Shown in pieces: positions 17,894 through 28,263 of a stretch of DNA of 64,000 nucleotides. The notes under the pieces are model-generated. The model had not been told where the DNA came from, made no database searches, and saw only the letters and a program-made list of their open reading frames with translations. The DNA comes from Anaerolineae bacterium (GTDB taxonomy: Bacteria > Chloroflexota > Anaerolineae > B4-G1 > SLSP01), in assembly GCA_016931185.1 (NCBI GenBank), contig JAFGFI010000316.1, positions 1 to 64,000 of the forward strand, read 5' to 3'. Every line of letters begins with the position of its first letter. Within the stretch, counting starts at the first letter, position 1. The position numbers were made by a program, and so were the translations under genes.

Positions 17894-20736
17894 ATCTCAT
17901 TCCTGGCTTCATCAACAGAGCGCTCACCTGTCCGGTCCGTCAAACGGATCACAACCTCCGGTGTTTGCAAAGCCGAACGAATTTCCTGGGCGGCCGTCTG
18001 CAATACAGTCTCAAGATCCAAGGTCTCACGCATCCGCCCTGTGATCTCGCGCGTTACCCGTTCACGTGCCGCGTTGTGCTGTGAAGCCTCCAAAAGGCGC
18101 AGGGTTTCAGCAAACAGGCTCATACGTTCAACTACCGCACTGACGATAATCTTTTCATCCTCCGACCACTCCCGCCCAGCAGCATCGTGAATTCCCAATG
18201 CCCCGATCGCGGTTCCCCCACGTTGTGTGATGGGCATAACCAACGCTGCGCGTCCATTAGTATCTTGTTGCATGACCAACGGCTCCTTTTGCGCCAGCAC
18301 CTGCTGCACTTCAGGCAAGACAGCCTCATTTAATGTATCCCCCTGGTTTGTAATCTCGTAATGGGTTACCGGCGCAGATTGCATATATTCAGCCCAGGCG
18401 CGTCCCTCATATTGACGCTGAATTGCGGCCATATTTTTCAACGCGGCCTGACTTTGCTCGAACAGGCGCGCATTTTCAATCGCATTTGCTAACTGGTTAG
18501 CCATAGATTGCAGCACGGTAATGTCCTCGTCACTAAATGCCCGTTCCAGTTTACTTTGAATCGTCAACGCCCCTAATGATTCCCCCCGGCTTACCAAGGG
18601 CAAGGCCAGTTCTGAATGGGTATCAGGCAAAAACGGATTATCAAAACGAACCGCTTCTGCCCCCACATCCAGAGCGATCCGCGCCTGTTGTGTCGCAACA
18701 CACTGCCCGATCATAGATGCCCCTCCCACCTCTAAACGGTGGCCCTGGGCCATCATCCGTGCTCCTGCTTCACCTGTACCGGCACGCAGAACTGCCCAAC
18801 GCCGCTCCTGGTCCACCAAAAATAACCCCACATAGTACAATTGGAACCGCTCACGCACCAAATTGACCACTTCTTGAATTAATTCATCGGGCGCGAGAAT
18901 ACTATTTGCTACTCGTGAGACTTCGGCGGCAGTTTGCAGAAGCAATGCGCGCCGTTCCAGACCAGAAAGCAAACTTTCGCGTTCCTGTGAGAGCAAAGCT
19001 CCCTGTAAAGCGCTGCTAATTTGTTTGCTCAATACATCATAAACCTTACCATCCTCCGGGCCAACCTCAAAAGCGACAAATCCCAATTGCAGCTCCGGGG
19101 AATAGAGGGGTTCTACCACCAAACTATAGGGGCGATCTTGTGGTAACACATCCCCAGGCACTATTTGCCGGGCTGAAAATGCCCTACCCTCGGGAGCGCC
19201 AGGACGCGCGCGTGACAATTCCAGACGTTGCTGTTCGTGATAAGCCAGGAGAAGGCGTGCCTGGTTTACATCTTCTGCCAAATGGTCATAAAGGGAGAGA
19301 TAACATCCCGGTATCCCTAACGTTGGCAAGGTCTGGGCCAACAAGTCCATCTGGGCACGCAAATTGAATGCCATTAACAAGGATTGTCCAAACGTATACA
19401 ACTGCTCGGTTTGCTGCACGACTAACCCACGATGGTAAAGCTGTGTCTGTAGTGAAACCTCTTCGACGAGTACCCTGGCCTGCTGCCAAAGGCTCTCGAC
19501 ACGACAACGCAGTTCCAAGTTTTTCCCGGCACACTGCAACACATGACGTCGTAATGTAGACAGTACATTCTGCCAGAGAGCAACGGATATATGCGCCAAT
19601 TCAAGATCACGCAACACGTTGTACAACACGGATAAAAACATATTGGAAGAAACTGTGTCGTTGAACATGCCCTCCAGCGATTCCAACAATGGAGAGAGCC
19701 ATAGGGGTATCCGAGATACCGCTTCCTCTCCTAACACATGTTGAATATCTACTATCATTTGTGAACGTTGTGTCGCCAAAGCTGCCGAAAAAGATATATT
19801 TTCTAAATGCGCGTGTGTATCAAACTCTTCATTTTCACCCGCCTGCATAACTGCGGGTGAAACACAACCGCACGACTTGCGCATCACAAAATGCGCGGGC
19901 ACCATCACATGGGCAACCACAGACTCATCGGCAATCCGCGCCAGCAGCGTTTCCACCGCCAACTGTCCCAGTTCATAATTGGGCATCTTGACCGTTGTCA
20001 ACGGTGGCATTGTAAAGCGTCCCTCCACCACATCATCAAATCCGGCTACCGCCACCTCATAAGGAATTCGTATGCCTCGCTTCTGTAAGGCGGTCATGAC
20101 TCCTATTGCCATCAGATCGTTAGCTGCCACCACAGCATCAAAGTCAACACACGGTTGCAGCCCACGCTCATCCAACAACAACTGCATTGCAGTTTCCCCA
20201 GATACTTTGTCAAAATTACCAGGTAACACCAGGTTCTCGTTTAGGGGAAGGGTATGCGCGGACAATGCATCCACATACGCGCGATACCGTTCATCCGCAG
20301 AAGGATTTCCCTCAGGACCACAAATAAAAGCAATCCGCCGGTATCCATGATCTTCTATCAAATGGCGCATCTCCGCCAACATGCCCTCATAGTTCCCAAC
20401 CATGACACCTGGAATTCCCTCGTAAAATCGCTGTATGTTTACCACGGGCAGAGGCGCATAATAACGTTGATAGGCTTGCTCAAAAGCCTCGCGGTCGGGC
20501 CACCATTGCGCGAGTAATACCCCATCCAGGCGTTCCAGTCCCAGTAGGTCCTGTAAGACACACTCTGGACTATCCTGCCAGGCAAATCCGGCAGGAAACG
20601 TGATCAAGTTCACTCCGTGTTCCCGCGCAGACTCACGGGCGCCGGCCCACCAAGAATCTGCTTCAAAAATATCATGAGTCACCAGGCCTATCGTCAGCCG
20701 GCCATGTTGTCCAGGTTTATTTAGCATCTCGGTCAT
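17890..20736 (-). CDS. LacI/PBP-like ligand-binding domain (no HTH) + GAF sensor protein
   Basis: ORF 17890..20784; probable start MTEMLNKPGQ (20736) with upstream AAAGG. TIGLVTHDIFEADSWWAGARESAREHGVNLITFPAG, DLMAIGVMTALQKRGIRIPYEVAVAGFDD, MRKSCGC; GAF LYYVGLFLVDQERRWAVLRAGTGEAG; C-tail. Confidence 0.88.
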   Translation of the reverse strand: MTEMLNKPGQHGRLTIGLVTHDIFEADSWWAGARESAREHGVNLITFPAGFAWQDSPECVLQDLLGLERLDGVLLAQWWPDREAFEQAYQRYYAPLPVVNIQRFYEGIPGVMVGNYEGMLAEMRHLIEDHGYRRIAFICGPEGNPSADERYRAYVDALSAHTLPLNENLVLPGNFDKVSGETAMQLLLDERGLQPCVDFDAVVAANDLMAIGVMTALQKRGIRIPYEVAVAGFDDVVEGRFTMPPLTTVKMPNYELGQLAVETLLARIADESVVAHVMVPAHFVMRKSCGCVSPAVMQAGENEEFDTHAHLENISFSAALATQRSQMIVDIQHVLGEEAVSRIPLWLSPLLESLEGMFNDTVSSNMFLSVLYNVLRDLELAHISVALWQNVLSTLRRHVLQCAGKNLELRCRVESLWQQARVLVEEVSLQTQLYHRGLVVQQTEQLYTFGQSLLMAFNLRAQMDLLAQTLPTLGIPGCYLSLYDHLAEDVNQARLLLAYHEQQRLELSRARPGAPEGRAFSARQIVPGDVLPQDRPYSLVVEPLYSPELQLGFVAFEVGPEDGKVYDVLSKQISSALQGALLSQERESLLSGLERRALLLQTAAEVSRVANSILAPDELIQEVVNLVRERFQLYYVGLFLVDQERRWAVLRAGTGEAGARMMAQGHRLEVGGASMIGQCVATQQARIALDVGAEAVRFDNPFLPDTHSELALPLVSRGESLGALTIQSKLERAFSDEDITVLQSMANQLANAIENARLFEQSQAALKNMAAIQRQYEGRAWAEYMQSAPVTHYEITNQGDTLNEAVLPEVQQVLAQKEPLVMQQDTNGRAALVMPITQRGGTAIGALGIHDAAGREWSEDEKIIVSAVVERMSLFAETLRLLEASQHNAARERVTREITGRMRETLDLETVLQTAAQEIRSALQTPEVVIRLTDRTGERSVDEARNEI

Positions 20737-23050
20737 TTTTGCCAACCTTTTGTCCATCCACACCTGTGCGTTGGGCATCCGCATCTAAATGCACATAGAC
20801 GCGAGAACCTTTCAAAAGCCGGTTCAATTCCTCTGCCGTGATACGCATTAACATCTCCATATTCGTAGCCCGCTGCATCTGATCTGAGATCTCACGTATC
20901 ACGCTCTCGCGAGCAGCGTTACGCTGCGTCTCATCCAACAAACGTTGATTTTCTGCCGCCAATAACAATTGCTCGGACAATGACTGTACTAATGTCACAT
21001 CTTCTGGGCTCCATCCTTCCTGCCCATCTTCACGCTCGAATCCCAATACACCCAATATCTGATCTCCCTGCTTAATCGGGACAACTAACGACTGGGAAGC
21101 GACAGACATTTGTCGCGTCTGTATAACATGCTTAGTTTCAGGTAACAGAGTTTTGGGAAGTGGTAACAAAGTATTTCCGCGCCATTCATATCCACGCACT
21201 TGCCCGGACTGTAAATAACTCTCCCACGCCTGCCCCTGGTAACGTTGCTGGACACTCTGCGCTCGCTCCAGGGCAGCTTGCGTTTTCGCAAAAAGCTCTG
21301 CATTTTCCACTGCCACGGCAACTTGATCGGCCAGATTCTGCAACAGCGCGATATAGGCATCGTCAAAAGCTGCTTCATACACGCTTTGTACCGTCATGGC
21401 CCCAACGATCTGTTGTCCATAACGCAACGGCAATGCCAGTTCAGAGCGTGTCTCCGGCAAAAATGGGTTTTCAAAACGCACGGCTATGTCACCAGCGCGT
21501 TGTTTAAGCCCCGGCTGGCCGGTAGCCACACATTGCCCAATCATTGACGCTCCTCCCACTTCTAATTTCCAACCTTCTGCCATCATCTGCCGTCCAGCTT
21601 CTCCCGTGCCGGCACGCAATACAACATCTTTCTCGCTTTCGTCAACCAGAAACAATCCCACGTAGTAAAGATTAAATCGTTCCTGCACTAGATTTACGAC
21701 TTGGGGTAATAATTGTTCTGGGTCCAGCACCGAAGTTGTCGCGCGAGATACCTCGGCCACTGTTTCCAGACCCCGGGTACGAGATTCCACACGTTGCTCC
21801 AGGCTGTCAATCAACTCGCGCAACTGTAAGGTCATCCGGAAAAACGCTTGCGCCAACGTGCCGATCTCATCGGTATGTTCAACCTCAAATTGCAGTTGCT
21901 TATCCAATGCGTATTCCAGATCACCGGCAGCGATACGGGTTGCCGTGTTGGCTAAACGGGATAGGGGGTCTGTAATACCATTTGTAACCAACAATGCAAC
22001 GCCCGCAGCAAGCAACACAGCCAACAATGTAATGCCTATACTCACCCCCACGGTTACATAAACCGCGCGGAAAGCATCCCGTTGTTCCTGTTCTGCTACT
22101 AACACAGCCTGTAATTTGGGTAACCAAGCATAAACTCCTATGACATTGACATTATTGTAATTGGTATACACATCAGCAACTTCTCCCTGCGTCTGGATTG
22201 CCGTCATCACTCCTGCAGTTCTCACGTTACTTCCTATCTGTCCATCACGCAATTCAGTCAACGCCTGATAATCGGTATTTACCAGATAGATTTCCCCGAT
22301 AGTTCCCAAACCTGCGCGATCCGATAATAATTCAAGCAGGGTTGTAGGATTTGCATAACCAACCAAAACGCCAAGAATCGTCGTCTGAGAATCTATAGCG
22401 GCTGACGTGTCATCAGGCATAACATCAAAAATAGGTATAGCCACTATAAGCTGTGTCTGCTGCACCAATTCTGGTGTCAAATATACATACGATGCCCCTT
22501 GCATACCACTTTGAAAATACAACGTGTCACTATAAATATACCCACGTTGCAGAGCATTGGTAGTAGCTATAACCCGACCGTCTACATCCAACAATGACAA
22601 TTCCGAAAATTGATGAGGAGCGCGCGCATAGGGCAACAAAAGCCGCTCAACATTTGTAATATAAAATTCAGCAAGCGTATCCGACAAATATTGATCATAA
22701 GCCACAAATTGCAATAATTCTCTAGCATAACTGGCTGATAAATTTGCAGTCCAGGCAGTATTCAATTCACTTACCAAGCCATTGACCCAAGTACCAATTT
22801 CAGTTCTCCGGTACCCGGCCGTCAATTCAAGTCGCTCCGTGACTTGACGTTTACCATCACGCCAACCAAGAACGGCCGAGACCGTACCAACGGTACCCGC
22901 CGACAGAGCCACTAAAAGGACAAAATAAACTAACAAACGTATACGAATACTTGTTCTTCGCCGAGAAAAAAATAATTTATTCAACGTGCTCCAAGCACTC
23001 AACTTCTTCCCTGGAACAGATGCTTTTTTATCCGCCATATCCGACTCCAC
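20717..23050 (-). CDS. Cache + HAMP + GAF sensor protein without kinase domain
   Basis: Signal anchor, Cache domain, HAMP (NGITDPLSRLANTATRIAAGDLEY), GAF (LYYVGLFLVDESEKDVVLRAGTGEAG), C-tail. Confidence 0.9.
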   Translation of the reverse strand: MESDMADKKASVPGKKLSAWSTLNKLFFSRRRTSIRIRLLVYFVLLVALSAGTVGTVSAVLGWRDGKRQVTERLELTAGYRRTEIGTWVNGLVSELNTAWTANLSASYARELLQFVAYDQYLSDTLAEFYITNVERLLLPYARAPHQFSELSLLDVDGRVIATTNALQRGYIYSDTLYFQSGMQGASYVYLTPELVQQTQLIVAIPIFDVMPDDTSAAIDSQTTILGVLVGYANPTTLLELLSDRAGLGTIGEIYLVNTDYQALTELRDGQIGSNVRTAGVMTAIQTQGEVADVYTNYNNVNVIGVYAWLPKLQAVLVAEQEQRDAFRAVYVTVGVSIGITLLAVLLAAGVALLVTNGITDPLSRLANTATRIAAGDLEYALDKQLQFEVEHTDEIGTLAQAFFRMTLQLRELIDSLEQRVESRTRGLETVAEVSRATTSVLDPEQLLPQVVNLVQERFNLYYVGLFLVDESEKDVVLRAGTGEAGRQMMAEGWKLEVGGASMIGQCVATGQPGLKQRAGDIAVRFENPFLPETRSELALPLRYGQQIVGAMTVQSVYEAAFDDAYIALLQNLADQVAVAVENAELFAKTQAALERAQSVQQRYQGQAWESYLQSGQVRGYEWRGNTLLPLPKTLLPETKHVIQTRQMSVASQSLVVPIKQGDQILGVLGFEREDGQEGWSPEDVTLVQSLSEQLLLAAENQRLLDETQRNAARESVIREISDQMQRATNMEMLMRITAEELNRLLKGSRVYVHLDADAQRTGVDGQKVGKNDRDAK

Positions 23051-23074
23051 TCGCGATTACTTTCTCCGCCATCA

Positions 23075-25963
23075 TCACTGCTCTGTCTCCGGGGGTGTCC
23101 ACTGCACAAACGCGCGGGAAACATTCAGCACGCCACCTATCTCCTGAATCGCTACCTGCATCAATTCATCCCAGTTTAAGGTACCACGCATCTTATCTGT
23201 AATCTCGCGCGCTAATCGCTCACGCGCCGCGCGCTGTTGGGTCTCCTGATACAATTGCGCGCGCTCCAACGTCTGCCCTAACTGCTCGGTCAGCGTTTCT
23301 AATAACGCAATCTCCTGCGCGGTCCAGGTTTGCACCACAGACTCAGAGCCATTTGTGCCAGTCATCTCCCCTTTATCAAAGTTCAATGCTCCAATAATCT
23401 CACCTCGCACCCGCACCGGCAGAGCCAGGGAAAGCTGTCCCTCACTCATATATTGTATTTGTTGCCCTGTCTCGCGCGCCCGTTGCATAACAGGACTCCA
23501 TTCCCCATGTAGCGGCACGACCTGGCCCTCGGCGACGCCGTCCACAACCGGCGTATTTACTGTATATTCATAACGATACCCCCAATCTTCGTGAGTACGC
23601 AACAACTCAGCCCAAGCTTCCTGCGTGCGTTGTCCATAGGCCCGTCGCTCAGCGTCCAACGCAATTTGCGCCTCAGCGAACAGACGTGCATTATCAATGG
23701 CCACACCAACCTGATCGGCCATCGTCTCTAATACGTTTAGCGTGTCCGCATCAAAAGCATCTACCTGTGTACTTTGCACACTCAAAGCCCCTACAACACG
23801 TCCCCGTGAACGTAACGGCAAAGCCGCTTCGGAACGGGTATCCGGCAACTCAGGATTCACCAGGCGCACTGCATCCGCCTCGGCCTGTGAAGCAATACGA
23901 GGTTGCGCGTAGGCAATGCACCAGCCGATCATACCATCCCCCACTTTAATATGATGCCCACGCTCCAACATTGCTTTACCAGCAGCGCCGGTACCCGCGC
24001 GCAAGATGGCCCAGGTATCCGTTTTGTCCACCAAAAACAACCCAACGTAATACAAATCAAATCGCTCGCGGATCAGTTCCACAACTTGATAAATAAGCTG
24101 TTCAACATCAAGGATAGAAGCCGCTGCGCGCCCCACTTGAGCAGAAGCCAACAAATATGACGATTGCCGGCTTAACTCCCGGGTACGGTCGGCCACACGC
24201 TGCTCCAAATTGCCAAACACATCACGCAATTGGCGCGTCATAGTATTAAATGTTTGAGCTAACTGGCCGATCTCATCCTCACGCTTTACCTGCGCTTCAC
24301 GATCCAACTCACCCGCGGCAATCAATGCCGCAGTCTCGGTCAAACTCGACAATGGTTGCACAATACTGCGAGTGACAAACAAGGCAACTCCCACCGCCGC
24401 TATTACAAAAAGCAACGCGATCCCCCCACTAATCGCTCCCGTCACATATAATGAGCGAAAAGCCTCTGAACGATTCTGTTCGACCAACAACGCAGCCCGC
24501 AATCGGGGCAACCAACGATGGACTTCAACGACCGTGACGCCACGATCATTCACATAAAGACCAGAACCACTTTCCTGATCACTCACTGCCCGTTTAGTCC
24601 CCAAGGTATAGACTGCGCGCCCCTGCTCACCAAAACGCATCTTGGTCAATGCAACATAATCTGGCCCTACCAAATAAATATCCCCTGTGTTCCCAAGTCC
24701 GGTTTTATCGCCGATCATTTCATTCAAAACGTCTAAACTAACACGACCTACCAAAACACCAATAGCGGTCAAATCATCCCGTTCCCCCATCTCCTCAACC
24801 GTTTCCAAATCGCTCAATTTAAATACCGGCATCACCGCGATAACGACCTGCTCAGATGAAGAAAAAAATACTCGAAACTCTTTTTGTCCCTGTTGAAAGA
24901 ATTCCGTCTCGGCATAGATTTGATTGCGCAATTCATCATTATGCGCGGCAATAATCACTTTCCCAGACTGATTAAGCAACAAAATATCATCGAAAATCCG
25001 ATTATCATCAATAGATCTCTCGAAATATCTTTCCAGTTCTTGCAAAGCATTGGTAGATAGTGAGGACGTCTCCTCCAACTCAAGCCCCATATACCGCAGT
25101 AGGATATAATCCGCATAATCTACGGCCGTTCCCTCTACCATAGCAGCATTCAAGCCACGCTCCAACTCATTCACCCACATATCCAAACTGGCCTCAAACA
25201 AGTCTGCCTCTAAGTCCAACCGTCTAAAAGCCTGTTGCTGTCCACTTCGCCATCCCAACCCAATAGATGTAGCACTCACCGCAATCACCGGTAGCAAGAC
25301 CAGCAAGATATAAGACATCAACAAACGGGCGCGAATCGTACCTATACCGAACGCAAGCCATATTTGCCAGACTATCAAACTTATGTAAACAAATATAGTC
25401 CCCCCCAACCATAAGGCAGGCATAAAAAACGTCCGAGTCAGTGGCGTGTAACGAAAAACAGGATTAAGCCTCTCTATCACAATCATAGACACGATAAAGA
25501 GTACCAAGAAACTACCCCACACTCGCCAACGCCCTGGCAGGGTCATATAGCCACATACCAGACCTAACAACACAGCCCCTACAATCACATAGCCCGTTGT
25601 TCCGTGGAAAAGTATGCCTCCTCCCAAGTAAGGCAAAAGTATAAAAGCCAACACGCCATAACCACCGGCAACGAGTTTATTCTGATGCAAAAACCGGATC
25701 ACAGCAATTGAACATAAGATAGCTAACATAGCAAATCCTGACATTACCAGAACTTGCCACGCTTGTACCTGTATATAAAACAACACACTCCATCCAATGG
25801 TCAATATATTTGTAAGCAAACTACCCCATACCATCCAACGCATAAATGACGTGCGCTGCTGCATCATAAAATTGACCACATCAATACGGGAATCCGATGG
25901 CGATGTTTTTATCCTGTCTCTTTCAGGCATACCGTGTTCCACCTGTTCTGAGCATTGACTCAC
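23075..25963 (-). CDS. Multi-TM + Cache + HAMP + GAF sensor protein without kinase domain
   Basis: Several N-terminal TM segments, Cache domain, HAMP (RSIVQPLSSLTETAALIAAGELDREAQVKREDEIGQLAQTFNTM), GAF (LYYVGLFLVDKTDTWAILRAGTGAAG...GMIGWCIA), C-tail. Confidence 0.9.
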   Translation of the reverse strand: MSQCSEQVEHGMPERDRIKTSPSDSRIDVVNFMMQQRTSFMRWMVWGSLLTNILTIGWSVLFYIQVQAWQVLVMSGFAMLAILCSIAVIRFLHQNKLVAGGYGVLAFILLPYLGGGILFHGTTGYVIVGAVLLGLVCGYMTLPGRWRVWGSFLVLFIVSMIVIERLNPVFRYTPLTRTFFMPALWLGGTIFVYISLIVWQIWLAFGIGTIRARLLMSYILLVLLPVIAVSATSIGLGWRSGQQQAFRRLDLEADLFEASLDMWVNELERGLNAAMVEGTAVDYADYILLRYMGLELEETSSLSTNALQELERYFERSIDDNRIFDDILLLNQSGKVIIAAHNDELRNQIYAETEFFQQGQKEFRVFFSSSEQVVIAVMPVFKLSDLETVEEMGERDDLTAIGVLVGRVSLDVLNEMIGDKTGLGNTGDIYLVGPDYVALTKMRFGEQGRAVYTLGTKRAVSDQESGSGLYVNDRGVTVVEVHRWLPRLRAALLVEQNRSEAFRSLYVTGAISGGIALLFVIAAVGVALFVTRSIVQPLSSLTETAALIAAGELDREAQVKREDEIGQLAQTFNTMTRQLRDVFGNLEQRVADRTRELSRQSSYLLASAQVGRAAASILDVEQLIYQVVELIRERFDLYYVGLFLVDKTDTWAILRAGTGAAGKAMLERGHHIKVGDGMIGWCIAYAQPRIASQAEADAVRLVNPELPDTRSEAALPLRSRGRVVGALSVQSTQVDAFDADTLNVLETMADQVGVAIDNARLFAEAQIALDAERRAYGQRTQEAWAELLRTHEDWGYRYEYTVNTPVVDGVAEGQVVPLHGEWSPVMQRARETGQQIQYMSEGQLSLALPVRVRGEIIGALNFDKGEMTGTNGSESVVQTWTAQEIALLETLTEQLGQTLERAQLYQETQQRAARERLAREITDKMRGTLNWDELMQVAIQEIGGVLNVSRAFVQWTPPETEQ

Positions 25964-28263
25964 TCCTCAACGTGTTTGATACTACCCAAACGCACTTCCA
26001 CCCGGGCAAGATTCAGCGCCTGTCCAATCTCGCGTACCGCTGTCTGCAACACTGTATCAATATCCAAAGAAACACGCATTTTTGTGCTTACTTCACTAAT
26101 AATCTGATCACGTGTCGCACTGCGCCGCGTATCCTCAAACAACCGCGCCCTATCCAGCGCCGCCGCAATTTGCATTGACAAAGAATCCAACAACACGCGC
26201 TCTTCGTTTGATAAAGGATGATCCGGAGTCTCCTGCACCCCCAACATCCCCACAATTTGATCCTGAACCGCCATAGGCACAGTGTGTATGTGTGCCGCAG
26301 ATTCAGGCAATGCTTCTAAGGGTCGCACCTGTCCCCCGTCAAACTCATACCCATGCCCAGTAAACTGCTGCGCGCGCAATGTCTCCCATCCTTCACGGGT
26401 CATCGCGTGCTGCAATGTATTCAACATCTGCAACTGATCTTCCATCTCCTGTCGCAAATTCGTACTCTCAGTATAAGCGCGCTCTAATTCAGTTTGAGTC
26501 CGCTGATACTCCTCAAAAAGTAAGACTGCCCGCAATGAGTTACTAATTTGAGCACGAAGTACATCGTAAATCTCACTTTCTCTAGGTCCCATCTCAAGAA
26601 GCATAAAACCCAAATGCTGATCTCGAAAGTAAAGAGCTTGCAAGATCATAGCATAGTTCCGATCTTCGAATACCAGGCCCTTGGGAAACAAGTGTTCAGA
26701 GGGAAAGACAGAGGCATCGGATGATACCGCAACACGTTGTCCGTTATGGTAAACTAATAGTGTCCTTGCCTGCTTAATGGAAACATCGGGATCTTCATAT
26801 TTTGCTATATAACATCCCGGAATAGGCAGCCAGGACAAGTATTGCACCAAAACATCCGTCAAGTCGCCAATTGTTGATACTGTGACCAAGGCCTGCTCGA
26901 TCGTACGCAAAGTCTCAGCTCGACTTTCAAAGCGTGCAATACTACGAGACTGGAGGCGTTCTGCCATATCGGAGATCATAATGCGGGCTTGCTGCCAAAG
27001 ATTTTCGGCATGGGTCCTGGTCTTATTTTCATCCAGGTAAGGCAATGTGTTTTTTCGTAAGATCGAAATAACCTCATGCCAGGCTGCCACATTTCCATTC
27101 TGTTCTGCCCATTGATGTAGACTCTTATTAAGTGTCGATAAGAAAGTGGCAGACGATGCCTCACTCAATTCCATAACCAATGCATCAAAACATCGCTCGA
27201 TCCCTGTCCCCTCCGCCCCAGTTCCAGAAGCCGCTAAAGCGCGAGTTATTTCAGAAAGCACACGATCTCGAGCCGTAGACATCCCTTGTTCAAATGTCTC
27301 CGCCTGAACCAACCCAGGTGTGATAACTACCCGTAAAACCCGTGAATCCAGACAGCCACATGACTCACGCACAATCATCTGGGTGGTTATTTTTGTTAAA
27401 TCAGGCACAGACTTACCCATAAGCAGTGCCGCCAATATCTCAACTGCCTTGCGCCCTTGCTCATACGCAGGCCAGATTACGGTTGTCAGAGATGGGATAC
27501 TATACCTACCCGCATCAAAATTATCAAATCCTACTATAGCCACATTCTCCGGCACATACACACCCCGTTCGTGTAACAGTTCCAATGCAGCTAACGCCAT
27601 ATTATCATTTGCGGCTACGATGGCATCAAAATCTTCGCCTGGTTGTAAACCACGTTCATCGAGTAATAGACGCATGGCCTCGCGCCCACTTACTCTCTGA
27701 TTATTACCGGGTAAGACAAGATCGGCATTAAAGGGCATATTATATTCAGCCAGTACATCCCGATAAGCGCGATACCGGTCTTCCGCTTCAGAGTTCCCCT
27801 CAGGACCACGTATAAAGGCAAGACTGCGATAACCGTGAACGGCTATAAGATGTTCAATTACGTCACGCATACCTTGATAATTATCCACCACAACACTAGG
27901 AATGCCGGGCAGGGGCAACCCAATACTGACCACAGGTAGAGAACCATAACGATCATAAAAAGCTTTTACTTCTTCAGAACTCATATAATGTGTCAATGCA
28001 TCCCAAATGACCAAACCATCTACACATGCTGAACTTACTAAATCATAAATACGATTGGCCTGAGATCCAAACTCAGTTATAGGATCATTCAATATCCAAC
28101 CTGAAAAACAAATAACATCCAGGTTTTGTTCCCGGGCGGCATCTACCACACCATACCAAAGGGATTGACTAATCGTGTCAACCACACCATAGGTCAGTAA
28201 ACCTATCGTTAGCTTATTTTTTCGCTCTTCATAGAGCTTGGCATCTTCTCTAATTGTCTTCAC
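25960..28263 (-). CDS. LacI/PBP-like ligand-binding domain (no HTH) + degenerate GAF sensor protein
   Basis: LTIGLLTYGVVDTISQSLWYGVVDAAREQNLDVICFSG..., ANDNMALAALELLHERGVYVPENVAIVGFDN, VRESCGC; C-terminal truncated GAF and C-tail but no canonical GAF1. Confidence 0.87.
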   Translation of the reverse strand: MKTIREDAKLYEERKNKLTIGLLTYGVVDTISQSLWYGVVDAAREQNLDVICFSGWILNDPITEFGSQANRIYDLVSSACVDGLVIWDALTHYMSSEEVKAFYDRYGSLPVVSIGLPLPGIPSVVVDNYQGMRDVIEHLIAVHGYRSLAFIRGPEGNSEAEDRYRAYRDVLAEYNMPFNADLVLPGNNQRVSGREAMRLLLDERGLQPGEDFDAIVAANDNMALAALELLHERGVYVPENVAIVGFDNFDAGRYSIPSLTTVIWPAYEQGRKAVEILAALLMGKSVPDLTKITTQMIVRESCGCLDSRVLRVVITPGLVQAETFEQGMSTARDRVLSEITRALAASGTGAEGTGIERCFDALVMELSEASSATFLSTLNKSLHQWAEQNGNVAAWHEVISILRKNTLPYLDENKTRTHAENLWQQARIMISDMAERLQSRSIARFESRAETLRTIEQALVTVSTIGDLTDVLVQYLSWLPIPGCYIAKYEDPDVSIKQARTLLVYHNGQRVAVSSDASVFPSEHLFPKGLVFEDRNYAMILQALYFRDQHLGFMLLEMGPRESEIYDVLRAQISNSLRAVLLFEEYQRTQTELERAYTESTNLRQEMEDQLQMLNTLQHAMTREGWETLRAQQFTGHGYEFDGGQVRPLEALPESAAHIHTVPMAVQDQIVGMLGVQETPDHPLSNEERVLLDSLSMQIAAALDRARLFEDTRRSATRDQIISEVSTKMRVSLDIDTVLQTAVREIGQALNLARVEVRLGSIKHVEE

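Noticed and set aside
17890-20784. LacI-family transcription factor annotation
   Set aside because: No N-terminal helix-turn-helix is visible; the protein begins directly with the ligand-binding fold and continues into GAF domains.
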